Shown in pieces: positions 57,282 to 64,000 of a DNA stretch of 64,000 nt (position 1 is its first letter; each line of letters starts with the position of its first letter). The DNA is from Phaeobacter sp. 11ANDIMAR09 (lineage in GTDB: Bacteria > Pseudomonadota > Alphaproteobacteria > Rhodobacterales > Rhodobacteraceae), in contig NZ_LIKT01000003.1 of the NCBI RefSeq assembly GCF_001294455.1, positions 186,001 to 250,000 on the forward strand, read 5' to 3'. A program made the position numbers and the translations under genes. Below the pieces are notes generated by a model, which saw nothing but the letters and a program-made list of their open reading frames with translations, searched no databases and was not told the DNA's origin.

Positions 57282-58064
57282 TTAGACGCACAAAAGTTGG
57301 GGCAGCCGGTACTGATCGTAAATGCGCTGAATGAACCGCCCGGTGGGGCGTTGCCTGAGCTCTTGATAGGTTTGCTGCATAAACACCGGGCAAAGCGCAT
57401 GGTTGGGCAGCATCCCATGATAACCCTGCGCCAGGATCATAGGCCCCCCAGAGGTTGCCAGGGCCAGATCTGCAAAACTCAGACGATCCCCAACCAGATA
57501 CTCCCGCCCGTCGCTCAAGAGCGCATCGAATTTGTCCCAGCCCTGATGGATCCTGTCCAAGGACGCATTGGCAACAGATTGATCCAGCTTCAACCCTCGA
57601 TACATCAAGGCCCGAACAACTCGGAAAGCCACAAGACAGGTCAACTTTTCATAGACTGGCACCTGGGTGGTAATCGACGGCCAGACCACTGATTTATATT
57701 TCAGAAGGTTCCAATAGGACCAGTTCACTACATCACTGCCCATTTTCCAGCGGGCATAGTGTTGCAGCTCATCAACCTGCTTATACTGCGCGGGATTTTG
57801 GTCCGGATCGGGCAACAGCTTGAGCGCTGCAGGCGCGGCGGCCTCCAGTTCGGGGAGCAGCTTTTCAATGCCGCCAAATTTGTCCCCTCCGCGCACAAAC
57901 AGCGGGTAGTCATCCGCCCCGACACCCCAGGACTTGAGCGCCAGAACATGGAAAATTGGCGCGTGAGGGCGCTCCGTATAAGAAATCTCATAGTGGCTCA
58001 GCAGCCAGCGCCCCAGATCGACATCAGCCGAGGGCAACAAAGTGATCAAAAGCGGGTCTGCCAT
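57282..58064 (-). CDS. glutathione S-transferase-like protein
   Basis: A 260-residue cytoplasmic protein. The C-terminal 90 residues have the GST C-domain pattern (HQGWDKFDALLSDGREYLVGDRLSFADLALA), the N-cap Asp included. The N-terminal thioredoxin-like domain is altered (LLPSADVDLGRWLLSHYEI) with no clear catalytic Ser, Tyr or Cys. The first ATG at 58064 has AGGAGAGG in front. It starts 10 bases after the P450 stop, so they are co-transcribed. Role inferred: glutathione or oxidised-substrate binding. Confidence 0.78.
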   Translation of the reverse strand: MADPLLITLLPSADVDLGRWLLSHYEISYTERPHAPIFHVLALKSWGVGADDYPLFVRGGDKFGGIEKLLPELEAAAPAALKLLPDPDQNPAQYKQVDELQHYARWKMGSDVVNWSYWNLLKYKSVVWPSITTQVPVYEKLTCLVAFRVVRALMYRGLKLDQSVANASLDRIHQGWDKFDALLSDGREYLVGDRLSFADLALATSGGPMILAQGYHGMLPNHALCPVFMQQTYQELRQRPTGRFIQRIYDQYRLPQLLCV

Positions 58065-58074
58065 GGCACCTCTC

Positions 58075-59418
58075 CTAGGGGTCGAATTCAAGATGAAAAT
58101 GCTGTGGAAAGCTGGAAGTCCCGGTATCAATCTGGCCAGCTGCCCCAGCGGCCCGGCGGAGATTCTTCTGCGCAAGCAACGGCTTCAAAAGGACCGGAAT
58201 AACGGCCTTGTTGATGGCAGCGCCAAAACAGGTATGCATGCCATAGCCCCAGATGATGTAGTCCTCCCAGGGGCGATCCGTGCGGAAGTCATTTGGGGAT
58301 TTCACCTCGAACCGATCAAAACAAGCAGAAAAATTGGCAGCAAAAACCATTTGCCCTTTGCGCAGCTTTATCCGTCGGAGGGTCGAGGCCGCCACCTGGG
58401 TGTCGCAGGTCGCGCGCCTGTAAATAACGGGGTTAAAGGGATTAAACCGCAGGGCCTCCCAAATATACTGGGCCAGCAGTTCGTCATCGCCTTGTCGAGC
58501 GGCCTGTTGCGCTCCGGCAAGAGCAGCTGGCCGATCAAGTAGCTCATCAAGCGCCAGGCAACTGGCCTTAGATATGGTGGGAACTGCCCCGATCAACAGG
58601 CCCAACATATTGTTGCGAATGCCCAGATCGCTCATCCCTGGCGTTTGTGCTGATTGCAAAGCGAGACAGCGGTTCAGCACGTCTGCTGCCTCGCTTGGGT
58701 TCGCCTTGCGCGCGGCAATCGCGCCATCCAGGTAAGACCGCAGCTCCGCGGCCTGCTGCATCGCCCGCGCGTCCAGATCCGGGTCAGCCACAAGATCAAG
58801 GAACAGATAGGTGAACAAGGTTGTTGTCCATTCTTGCATCTGCGCTCGCTTGGCACCGGTGCCAAAATAGCGATCCGTCATATCCCAAGGAATTTCCAGA
58901 GTGAGGCTTGGCACGATATCGATTTGCCCCTGGCTCTGCGCCACAGCCCGCTGCGCCAGGAGCGTGGCACGCGGTACCACAATATCGGCCACATCTGTCA
59001 TCCGGGCCGCCAAATGCATCGCCGAGGTGTCACGGGTGTAATCCCATCCTGGCTGCATCCCGAGAAAGAAGTTCTCTCCGGCGGTCAGCTTTTTCATCCG
59101 CGCACCATAGACCACTTCAAAATCTTCGTTGCGATTCAGCACTTCCAGACAGTCTTCTCGCCGGGTCACCAGGGCCGTGCCGGTATTGTCATAGGCTTTC
59201 ATCACCACTTTGCTGATCGAGATATTGGGCCAGACTCCACGCAACAGGGCAAAGACCCAGCGCTGTGTTTGCGGTTTGAGAAAAAACGCCGCTACCCCGC
59301 CCTGCGCCAGGGCAACACCGCCCATCACGACCAGCTTGGCCAAGGCCAGCGCAGATTCAGCCCAAAGCGCCACCCGCTGGAGGATCCAGATAAAGACATT
59401 TGCCAGGGCAGTGATCAT
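58075..59418 (-). CDS. membrane-anchored cytochrome P450 lacking the acid-alcohol pair
   Basis: A 447-residue P450. The heme motif WGYGMHTCFGAA has the ligand Cys397; the ExxR motif is EALR (321-324). Residues 1-47 are strongly hydrophobic (ALANVFIWILQRVALWA, LVVMGGVALAQGGVAAFFL), which suggests a membrane anchor, unusual for bacterial P450s. The I-helix motif reads IGAVPT (276-281) where most P450s have A-G-x-(D/E)-T; the acid residue is missing, as in peroxygenase-type P450s. It sits 10 bases downstream of the DyP peroxidase gene. Substrate unknown. Confidence 0.85.
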   Translation of the reverse strand: MITALANVFIWILQRVALWAESALALAKLVVMGGVALAQGGVAAFFLKPQTQRWVFALLRGVWPNISISKVVMKAYDNTGTALVTRREDCLEVLNRNEDFEVVYGARMKKLTAGENFFLGMQPGWDYTRDTSAMHLAARMTDVADIVVPRATLLAQRAVAQSQGQIDIVPSLTLEIPWDMTDRYFGTGAKRAQMQEWTTTLFTYLFLDLVADPDLDARAMQQAAELRSYLDGAIAARKANPSEAADVLNRCLALQSAQTPGMSDLGIRNNMLGLLIGAVPTISKASCLALDELLDRPAALAGAQQAARQGDDELLAQYIWEALRFNPFNPVIYRRATCDTQVAASTLRRIKLRKGQMVFAANFSACFDRFEVKSPNDFRTDRPWEDYIIWGYGMHTCFGAAINKAVIPVLLKPLLAQKNLRRAAGAAGQIDTGTSSFPQHFHLEFDP

Positions 59419-59428
59419 TGGCGCCCCC

Positions 59429-61108
59429 TCAGGTCGGGTCAACGATGCCCATCGCAATCATGCGTAGGGCAGTCATTGAAGGGATGAAAAAATAGTCACC
59501 GCCGCGGCACTCCACAAAGGTCTTGAGCTTGCTCATGACATAGGGGGGCCGACCACTTGCCGGATCCGAGGGAATGGTATGGCGCTTGCTGTGATCATGA
59601 TTGCCCAGCATCGGGCAGGTATTGTTACCCTGATGAAAATCTAGCCCGTACTGAATCCATTGCTGCTGCACGAATTCAAACTGGCGCTCTAGGCTGGTTC
59701 CGACGATCAGCATGATCACACCCTGTTCGGTCTCATCGTCCTTGTGCTCGAAATTGGGTGGCCCGTAGGGCAATCCCCGCCTCAGAATGCGCCGCCGCTT
59801 GTTGAGCGCGCTTGTCGCTGTCTCGTTTTTGTAGGGCGCGCCGGTTGCGGGGTCTGTGCCGCTTTTGTTCAACGGGTCCAGATAGTCCCGCGTATTGACC
59901 CGACGCATATGGGCACCGCCCGGGCATTTGGCTCCGGACATATCATCGCCATACCGGAAATCGCGGGCTTCCGGTGAGCCAATGTAGCTGAGATTGTTTT
60001 TATAGCCGTCCAGGGGTGTCACGTCGCCACCGCGAAACTGCATCTTCTCTCCAAAGGCAACCCACGCGTCATAGGTTGGCACTTTGGACAGGGGCACCCC
60101 ATCCGTCCAACGCCCGCACATTTTGGCGCGCAGCGTCTCCTGCGCCTCTTCTTTGCTGACCCCCATGAGTTTTGCATATCGAGCGGCCTCTTCCGCCAGA
60201 ACCGCCTCAAAGCTGCCGACATTTTCATGCAGTTTGCGAAAGGCCATAAAAGTTCCGTTATGCATGAATTCCGGAGGCTTTGCGGTCGGCGGCAGCTCCT
60301 GGCTTTCGTCCGGATGCCCCAGGATGAACTCCCCCGTTGCAAGAGGTTCCCAGCCCTTGCTTGTCAGTTTCCCGCGCCCAATAACCGTGTCTGCCGAGCC
60401 CCTATTGCCGTGTTGCCCCTCAAACACCGGGTCGCCGATGCCATCGGTAAAGCCAAGGTGTTCCTTGGCTGTTGGCAGAGTGAGCGGGCCAAATTTATCA
60501 AACACGGCAGACGCGTCTTGGAACCGGGCCTTGCCATCTTTGCAAATGCCATCCAATTGACGCACCCCCACTTCTTGCGCCAGCGCCGTCAACCAATCAA
60601 TTCGCCCCTGCAGAGCAGGATGTGGCTTATCCGCCTGTTCAAGACTTAAGGACTGTGCATTCAGCGTCACCAGCATGTGCACATCATCCTTGCCGCCCGA
60701 GCCCGGCTCCCGGCTTTTTTGCCAGATCGGATCCCAATGAGCGTCCCAATCGTCGCGCAGTGCTTCTTCCTCGGTCTTGTTCTGGTCGCGGTCCCCCAGA
60801 ATAAAGGCCCGCGCCTTCATTCCTTCGATAAAGGCCGCCGGCATCTGTTGCAGCATGCGCACCGGCAATTGCAAAACCAAAAGACCGGGAAAGGTCAGCG
60901 CCACGTTTGTGGTGCAGTCCGGTTTCTTGTTTGCCCCCTGCCATAACGCTGCTGTGGTCACCTTTTGACGCACCGCATCAACAAAATTCCGCCCCGCGAC
61001 TGCATTGGGGAAATGAAAGAAGAAATACCGCGCAAATGGAAAACTGAACCGCCCATAGGCGCGGGTCACGTTCCCCTGAATATCGTCAAGATTGAGATCA
61101 CGTGTCAT
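59429..61108 (-). CDS. DyP-type heme peroxidase
   Basis: A 559-residue dye-decolourising peroxidase. The signature HLGFTDGIGDP holds the distal aspartate (Asp222, GxxDG motif); NGTFMAFRKLHENV is conserved; GAHMRRVNTR carries the proximal His400; RRRILRRGLPYGPP supplies the distal arginine, and LERQFEFVQQQW closes the fold. No Tat signal, so the enzyme is probably cytoplasmic or packed in the cell. It is longer than typical DyPs and near the N-terminus has LNLDDIQGNVTRAY, the usual opening. It is followed within 10 bases by the P450 gene. Confidence 0.93.
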   Translation of the reverse strand: MTRDLNLDDIQGNVTRAYGRFSFPFARYFFFHFPNAVAGRNFVDAVRQKVTTAALWQGANKKPDCTTNVALTFPGLLVLQLPVRMLQQMPAAFIEGMKARAFILGDRDQNKTEEEALRDDWDAHWDPIWQKSREPGSGGKDDVHMLVTLNAQSLSLEQADKPHPALQGRIDWLTALAQEVGVRQLDGICKDGKARFQDASAVFDKFGPLTLPTAKEHLGFTDGIGDPVFEGQHGNRGSADTVIGRGKLTSKGWEPLATGEFILGHPDESQELPPTAKPPEFMHNGTFMAFRKLHENVGSFEAVLAEEAARYAKLMGVSKEEAQETLRAKMCGRWTDGVPLSKVPTYDAWVAFGEKMQFRGGDVTPLDGYKNNLSYIGSPEARDFRYGDDMSGAKCPGGAHMRRVNTRDYLDPLNKSGTDPATGAPYKNETATSALNKRRRILRRGLPYGPPNFEHKDDETEQGVIMLIVGTSLERQFEFVQQQWIQYGLDFHQGNNTCPMLGNHDHSKRHTIPSDPASGRPPYVMSKLKTFVECRGGDYFFIPSMTALRMIAMGIVDPT

Positions 61109-61124
61109 TGTCGCCCACCAAATT

Positions 61125-62147
61125 CTAGGAAATCACGTTCTTGGGATCTGCCGAGGAAATCACCCCTGGCTTCTGCGTCATGGATTGCATGTTTTCAGGT
61201 TTGTGTTCTTTGATGAATGCGCCAAAAGCCGCATGCAGCTCCTCTGCTGATGCCCCCTGCTGGTCGACAAAAAAGGCAGACATTTTCTGCTGTATATAGA
61301 TCGCCTTGAGCACCGTGGGCAGATCATCATATTCACCAGGCGCCAAGGGTTTTTCCCCGTTTCGAATGGCAAACCGGATCGCCAATAGTGCCAATACTCC
61401 GCCCAGGATGAAGGCTCCGACAGCAAGCTTCAGGCTCGACCAGCCCAGAAATGGCAGGCTGCTCCAGCCAAACAACCAAAGCACCAAGGCCAGCAAGCCG
61501 ATGATAAGCGGAGTCAATACGCCGTAGATCAGCGCTTTCAGCGGCAGGGTGTGGAACTTGGGCAATTGCAGGTAATAGTCATGGAAGGGCATGGTGGTTT
61601 CGACATGGCAACGGTCCAGGTAGTCGGCAAAGCCCTCGGCGCTGTTCACCCCTTCAAAACCGTGACAATTGGAATAGAGATCAACCAGTTCCTCCTTCAT
61701 CGTGCCCCAAAGCTCACGCGCATAAGACGCCCTGACCTCACGCTGCTGTTGGGTTGTCAGGTTCGTGGGCAGGGGATCGCCCGGTTGCGTCACCGCATCC
61801 ACATCCGCACAAAAGATCAGATAGGGCGTCTTCAACCGATCGACCGGCTGCGGCACCGCCGGGTTTTCCCCCTCGATTTGGGAGACCAGTGTATTCTGCG
61901 TGGTGCGGCCATTGTAGACCACATCATGCAGGACAAACATCCGCGCCAGATGGTTCCGCATATTGCGCGCAAAGGGGCTGTTGAACTCCGCATTGCTGGT
62001 GGCGGGCGACTGACGTGCTGTCGGCAGGACCGCCAGGGCCATTCTGACCCGCTGCTCATAAGAGGTATGCGGATCCTCTGGCGGCGCCCCCTTTTTGATC
62101 GGAGCAAAGGTCGTCAGAAAGATATGTCCAGAATCAAGATCAGGCAT
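61125..62147 (-). CDS. two-helix membrane protein of unknown function, DyP-associated
   Basis: A 340-residue protein that I do not recognise. The first 200 residues are soluble, with a central stretch ending in the segment TTMPFHDYYLQLPKF. Two transmembrane helices follow (about 206-227 and 239-261: LTPLIIGLLALVLWLFG, VGAFILGGVLALLAIRFA), and the C-terminus is a soluble tail. It lies 16 bases before the DyP gene and 3 bases after the previous gene, so it belongs to the operon. It may anchor or regulate the peroxidase or P450. Confidence 0.65.
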   Translation of the reverse strand: MPDLDSGHIFLTTFAPIKKGAPPEDPHTSYEQRVRMALAVLPTARQSPATSNAEFNSPFARNMRNHLARMFVLHDVVYNGRTTQNTLVSQIEGENPAVPQPVDRLKTPYLIFCADVDAVTQPGDPLPTNLTTQQQREVRASYARELWGTMKEELVDLYSNCHGFEGVNSAEGFADYLDRCHVETTMPFHDYYLQLPKFHTLPLKALIYGVLTPLIIGLLALVLWLFGWSSLPFLGWSSLKLAVGAFILGGVLALLAIRFAIRNGEKPLAPGEYDDLPTVLKAIYIQQKMSAFFVDQQGASAEELHAAFGAFIKEHKPENMQSMTQKPGVISSADPKNVIS

Positions 62148-62150
62148 GGG

Positions 62151-62858
62151 TCACTCCTGCCGTCCGGTGGTTTCTGAGCTTTGTTTTGCCGCCTGCCGCT
62201 GCTTGGCAAAGGCGCGCTGACTGTCAGAAATATAGACCGCCAGATTGACGTCATCACGCTCGGTGTCCAGGCTGGCCACCGGACCAAAGCCAAGATCCCC
62301 CAGCCCGATCTGCATCTTGTTGGCCGCAGCATCATAGGCCTTTTTGAACTCCTCAGGCGGCAGAGTTTCGTGCTTTTCAGCCAGGCTGAGGATCTGGTCA
62401 TAGATCAGCAGGCTGGTCTTGATATCGCGCTGCGCGGCGCCGGGCGTGGCATTGTAGTAATAGTCTGTCTGGATTTGATTGAAGGTGATGTAATTTTTAA
62501 AAGGCGTGACCGGAATTGATTTAGGATATTTCGTCGCCGAATACCAAAACAAATCTAGTCCGCTGGGAATGCCATCAGAAAACGCGTCAATATACTGATC
62601 CCAAGTCCCGTTAAAGTTGGAGCAAAACAACATATAGTCATTCCGCAAAGCCTCCTTGCCCTGCCCCAGATCCGGCCAGTCGTTGGGTCTTATAATCACC
62701 CAACGGGCAAAATGGATCAAAGATAGCCCCAATAGCCCCATCAGATTTTGCGGCAAACCGCGCGCCGCCATAAACAGCAACCTGTTAATCCACGTAACTC
62801 TTGGGTTACTGGGTGTCACCACATTCATGGCATAGGCTTTACCGGCGATATTCGACAT
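62151..62858 (-). CDS. protein of unknown function, first gene of the oxidative cluster
   Basis: A 235-residue protein without recognised family. A hydrophobic, possibly amphipathic stretch near the N-terminus (GLPQNLMGLLGLSLIHFARW) may bind the membrane; the rest is helical and soluble with DYYYNATPGAAQRDIKTSLL. ATG 62858 follows a GGGGGA ribosome site; the frame's earlier ATG at 63095 would add 79 unlike residues. Its stop lies 3 bases before the next gene. It is the most upstream gene of the nine-gene minus-strand series. Confidence 0.65.
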   Translation of the reverse strand: MSNIAGKAYAMNVVTPSNPRVTWINRLLFMAARGLPQNLMGLLGLSLIHFARWVIIRPNDWPDLGQGKEALRNDYMLFCSNFNGTWDQYIDAFSDGIPSGLDLFWYSATKYPKSIPVTPFKNYITFNQIQTDYYYNATPGAAQRDIKTSLLIYDQILSLAEKHETLPPEEFKKAYDAAANKMQIGLGDLGFGPVASLDTERDDVNLAVYISDSQRAFAKQRQAAKQSSETTGRQE

Positions 62859-63275
62859 AACTGTCCCCCACCCAAACTCACACTGAATACCCTTTAAATT
62901 GCATTCAACTTTACACAACATATTAAGATTGTATACGGGTTTTAATCTCAACCCCTGCGAGCAGGGCGCGCTCACCAGCCCGCTGCACAGTTCTGACGCC
63001 AGTTCACTTATGCTACAAAGGTAGGTCGCCGCTCGGTGAGCAGCGATAGGAGCCCTACAAGAGCCAGCTTGCGGGACAGGCGAAAACTGAGGCACACAAC
63101 CAAAGACCCCGCAGCAAAGTGGCAGGGCGGTTTCCTACAGGTTCACCTCTATTGTTTCGGTTTTCCCGGACAGTGCAGGTGTAACGGATCACCGGGGCAG
63201 ACCAGCAGTGTTGATAGGCGAGCCCGGGTCGAGTGTTACTTTTTCACAGCATAGCCAACAGCGCCTGCCCCAAAA
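62859..63275. other. 417-base intergenic region with A+T-rich candidate promoter
   Basis: No credible gene was seen. The part next to the cluster (about 62880-62960) is A+T-rich with TATAC and TTAATAT boxes and is the likely promoter of the oxidative cluster on the minus strand. No consensus pair was firmly identified. Confidence 0.5.
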
Positions 63276-64000
63276 TCACCAGGCATCCACATACCGCGGG
63301 TTTGCAGAATTGCCAGAGGTGGTGGCCAAAACTCGGCCTATTTCATCACGGGTTTGGGTCGGGTCAATTACCGCATCAAATTCCAGCAGGCTTGCCGCGT
63401 TCAGGGCTGATCCGTTCTCGTATAGCACGCCAACCAGCCGCCGATATTCCGCCTCACGTTCTACCGGATCAGAGATGGCTGCCAGGTGATCACGGTGACC
63501 CAGTTTAACCGCCCCCTCCAATCCCATGGCTCCGACCTCTCCGGTTGGCCAAGCGCAGCAAAAATGCGGCCGATCAAAGCCGCCACCCGCCATCGCCATG
63601 GCGCCTAGCCCATAGGCCTTGCGCAGGATAACCGTCACCAGGGGCTGACTGAAATGGGCTCCGGCCAGGAACAGCCGAGAAACATGAGCCACCTGCCCGG
63701 TCTCTTCAATTTCAGGCCCCACCATAAAGCCGGGCGTGTCGCACAGGGTGACAACAGGCAAGGCCCAGGCATCACAGAGCTGCAGGAAGCGCGCGCCCTT
63801 GTCTCCCGCGGGTGCGTCAATGGCTCCGCCCAGGTGCAACGGATTGTTTGCCAGAACACCCAGTGCCTGACCGTTGATGCGGAGAAATCCGGTAATCATT
63901 CCTTGGCCGAAATCACGACGGATCTCCAGAAAGGTGCCGGAATCCCCTAACGCCTTGATGGCCTGACGCATATCGTAGGCGCGAGTGCGATCTGCCGGGA
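63276..64000 (-). CDS. acyl-CoA carboxylase carboxyltransferase subunit (cut by window edge)
   Basis: The C-terminal 241 residues of a carboxyltransferase of the propionyl/methylcrotonyl/acetyl-CoA carboxylase beta-subunit family. The visible motifs are LGVLANNPLHLGGAIDAPAG, LPVVTLCDTPGFMVGPEIE and LRKAYGLGAMAMAGGG, the carboxyl-biotin and acyl-CoA binding loops. In-frame sequence continues to the edge with PADRTRAYD before the first internal Met (63971), so the start lies beyond 64000. Acyl specificity cannot be told from this part. It stands 417 bases upstream of the oxidative cluster. Confidence 0.9.
   Translation of the reverse strand, partial: PADRTRAYDMRQAIKALGDSGTFLEIRRDFGQGMITGFLRINGQALGVLANNPLHLGGAIDAPAGDKGARFLQLCDAWALPVVTLCDTPGFMVGPEIEETGQVAHVSRLFLAGAHFSQPLVTVILRKAYGLGAMAMAGGGFDRPHFCCAWPTGEVGAMGLEGAVKLGHRDHLAAISDPVEREAEYRRLVGVLYENGSALNAASLLEFDAVIDPTQTRDEIGRVLATTSGNSANPRYVDAW

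Overview
The window is chromosomal DNA of an alphaproteobacterium, most likely a member of the Rhodobacteraceae (Roseobacter group, in the neighbourhood of Phaeobacter, Ruegeria or Leisingera). The reasons are the G+C-rich, tightly packed genes with many 4-base ATGA/GTGA overlaps, an F1-only atpHAGDC operon followed by an H-type lectin gene, the Hsp20-DUF1150 pair, groESL with a CIRCE operator, and several proteins typical of this family (DUF2161, DUF2125, extensin-like, Hint-domain, YcgN and M48 lipoprotein). The genus is inferred from memory of gene content, not from a search.

Layout. 1-8.3 kb: end of a glycosyltransferase-like gene, PhzF-like isomerase, heat-shock pair hsp20/DUF1150 behind an RpoH-type promoter, purEK, then a reverse block with a PhnM-type hydrolase, a secreted lipase-like hydrolase, an EamA transporter and a GNAT acetyltransferase. 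8.4-10.5 kb: groESL. 10.6-22.5 kb: housekeeping and envelope genes (DUF2161 nuclease-like, two tandem TraB/GumN proteins, family II pyrophosphatase, M48 lipoprotein, HAD phosphatase, MaoC hydratase, ribF, YcgN, threonine aldolase, hydrolase, DsbA-like isomerase, prs). 22.5-23.9 kb: a small A+T-richer accessory patch with a protein of unknown function and a tRNA 3'-end-like sequence. 23.9-29.3 kb: F1 ATP synthase operon. 29.7-43.3 kb: methyltransferase, gloB, clpA, M23 peptidase, a MotA/MotB-like pair with a giant coiled coil, ChaC, DUF2125, extensin-like, and tyrA-hisC. 43.5-52.6 kb: an unknown 549-residue effector-like protein, a class V PLP enzyme with a divergent Lrp regulator, rpsD, a Hint-domain protein, an LpxR-like outer-membrane protein and a TetR regulator.

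52.8-62.9 kb is the most interesting part. Nine genes on the minus strand run in one direction. Last in the series, and overlapping by 4 bases each, are a cysteine-rich peptide precursor (twelve Cys, six CX5C pairs), an MNIO (DUF692/BufB) enzyme and a BufC/HvfC partner. This is the signature of a copper-bufferin-like RiPP system, but the precursor has no signal peptide and an unfamiliar, strictly periodic Cys pattern. Upstream on the same strand lie a ferritin-like protein, a GST-like protein, a membrane-anchored cytochrome P450 without the usual acid-alcohol pair, a DyP-type peroxidase and two proteins of unknown family. Together they look like an oxidative-chemistry locus built around metal or heme enzymes. 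Whether the two halves act as one pathway is inference.

The window ends inside an acyl-CoA carboxylase carboxyltransferase gene. No complete tRNA, rRNA, insertion sequence or CRISPR array was seen.
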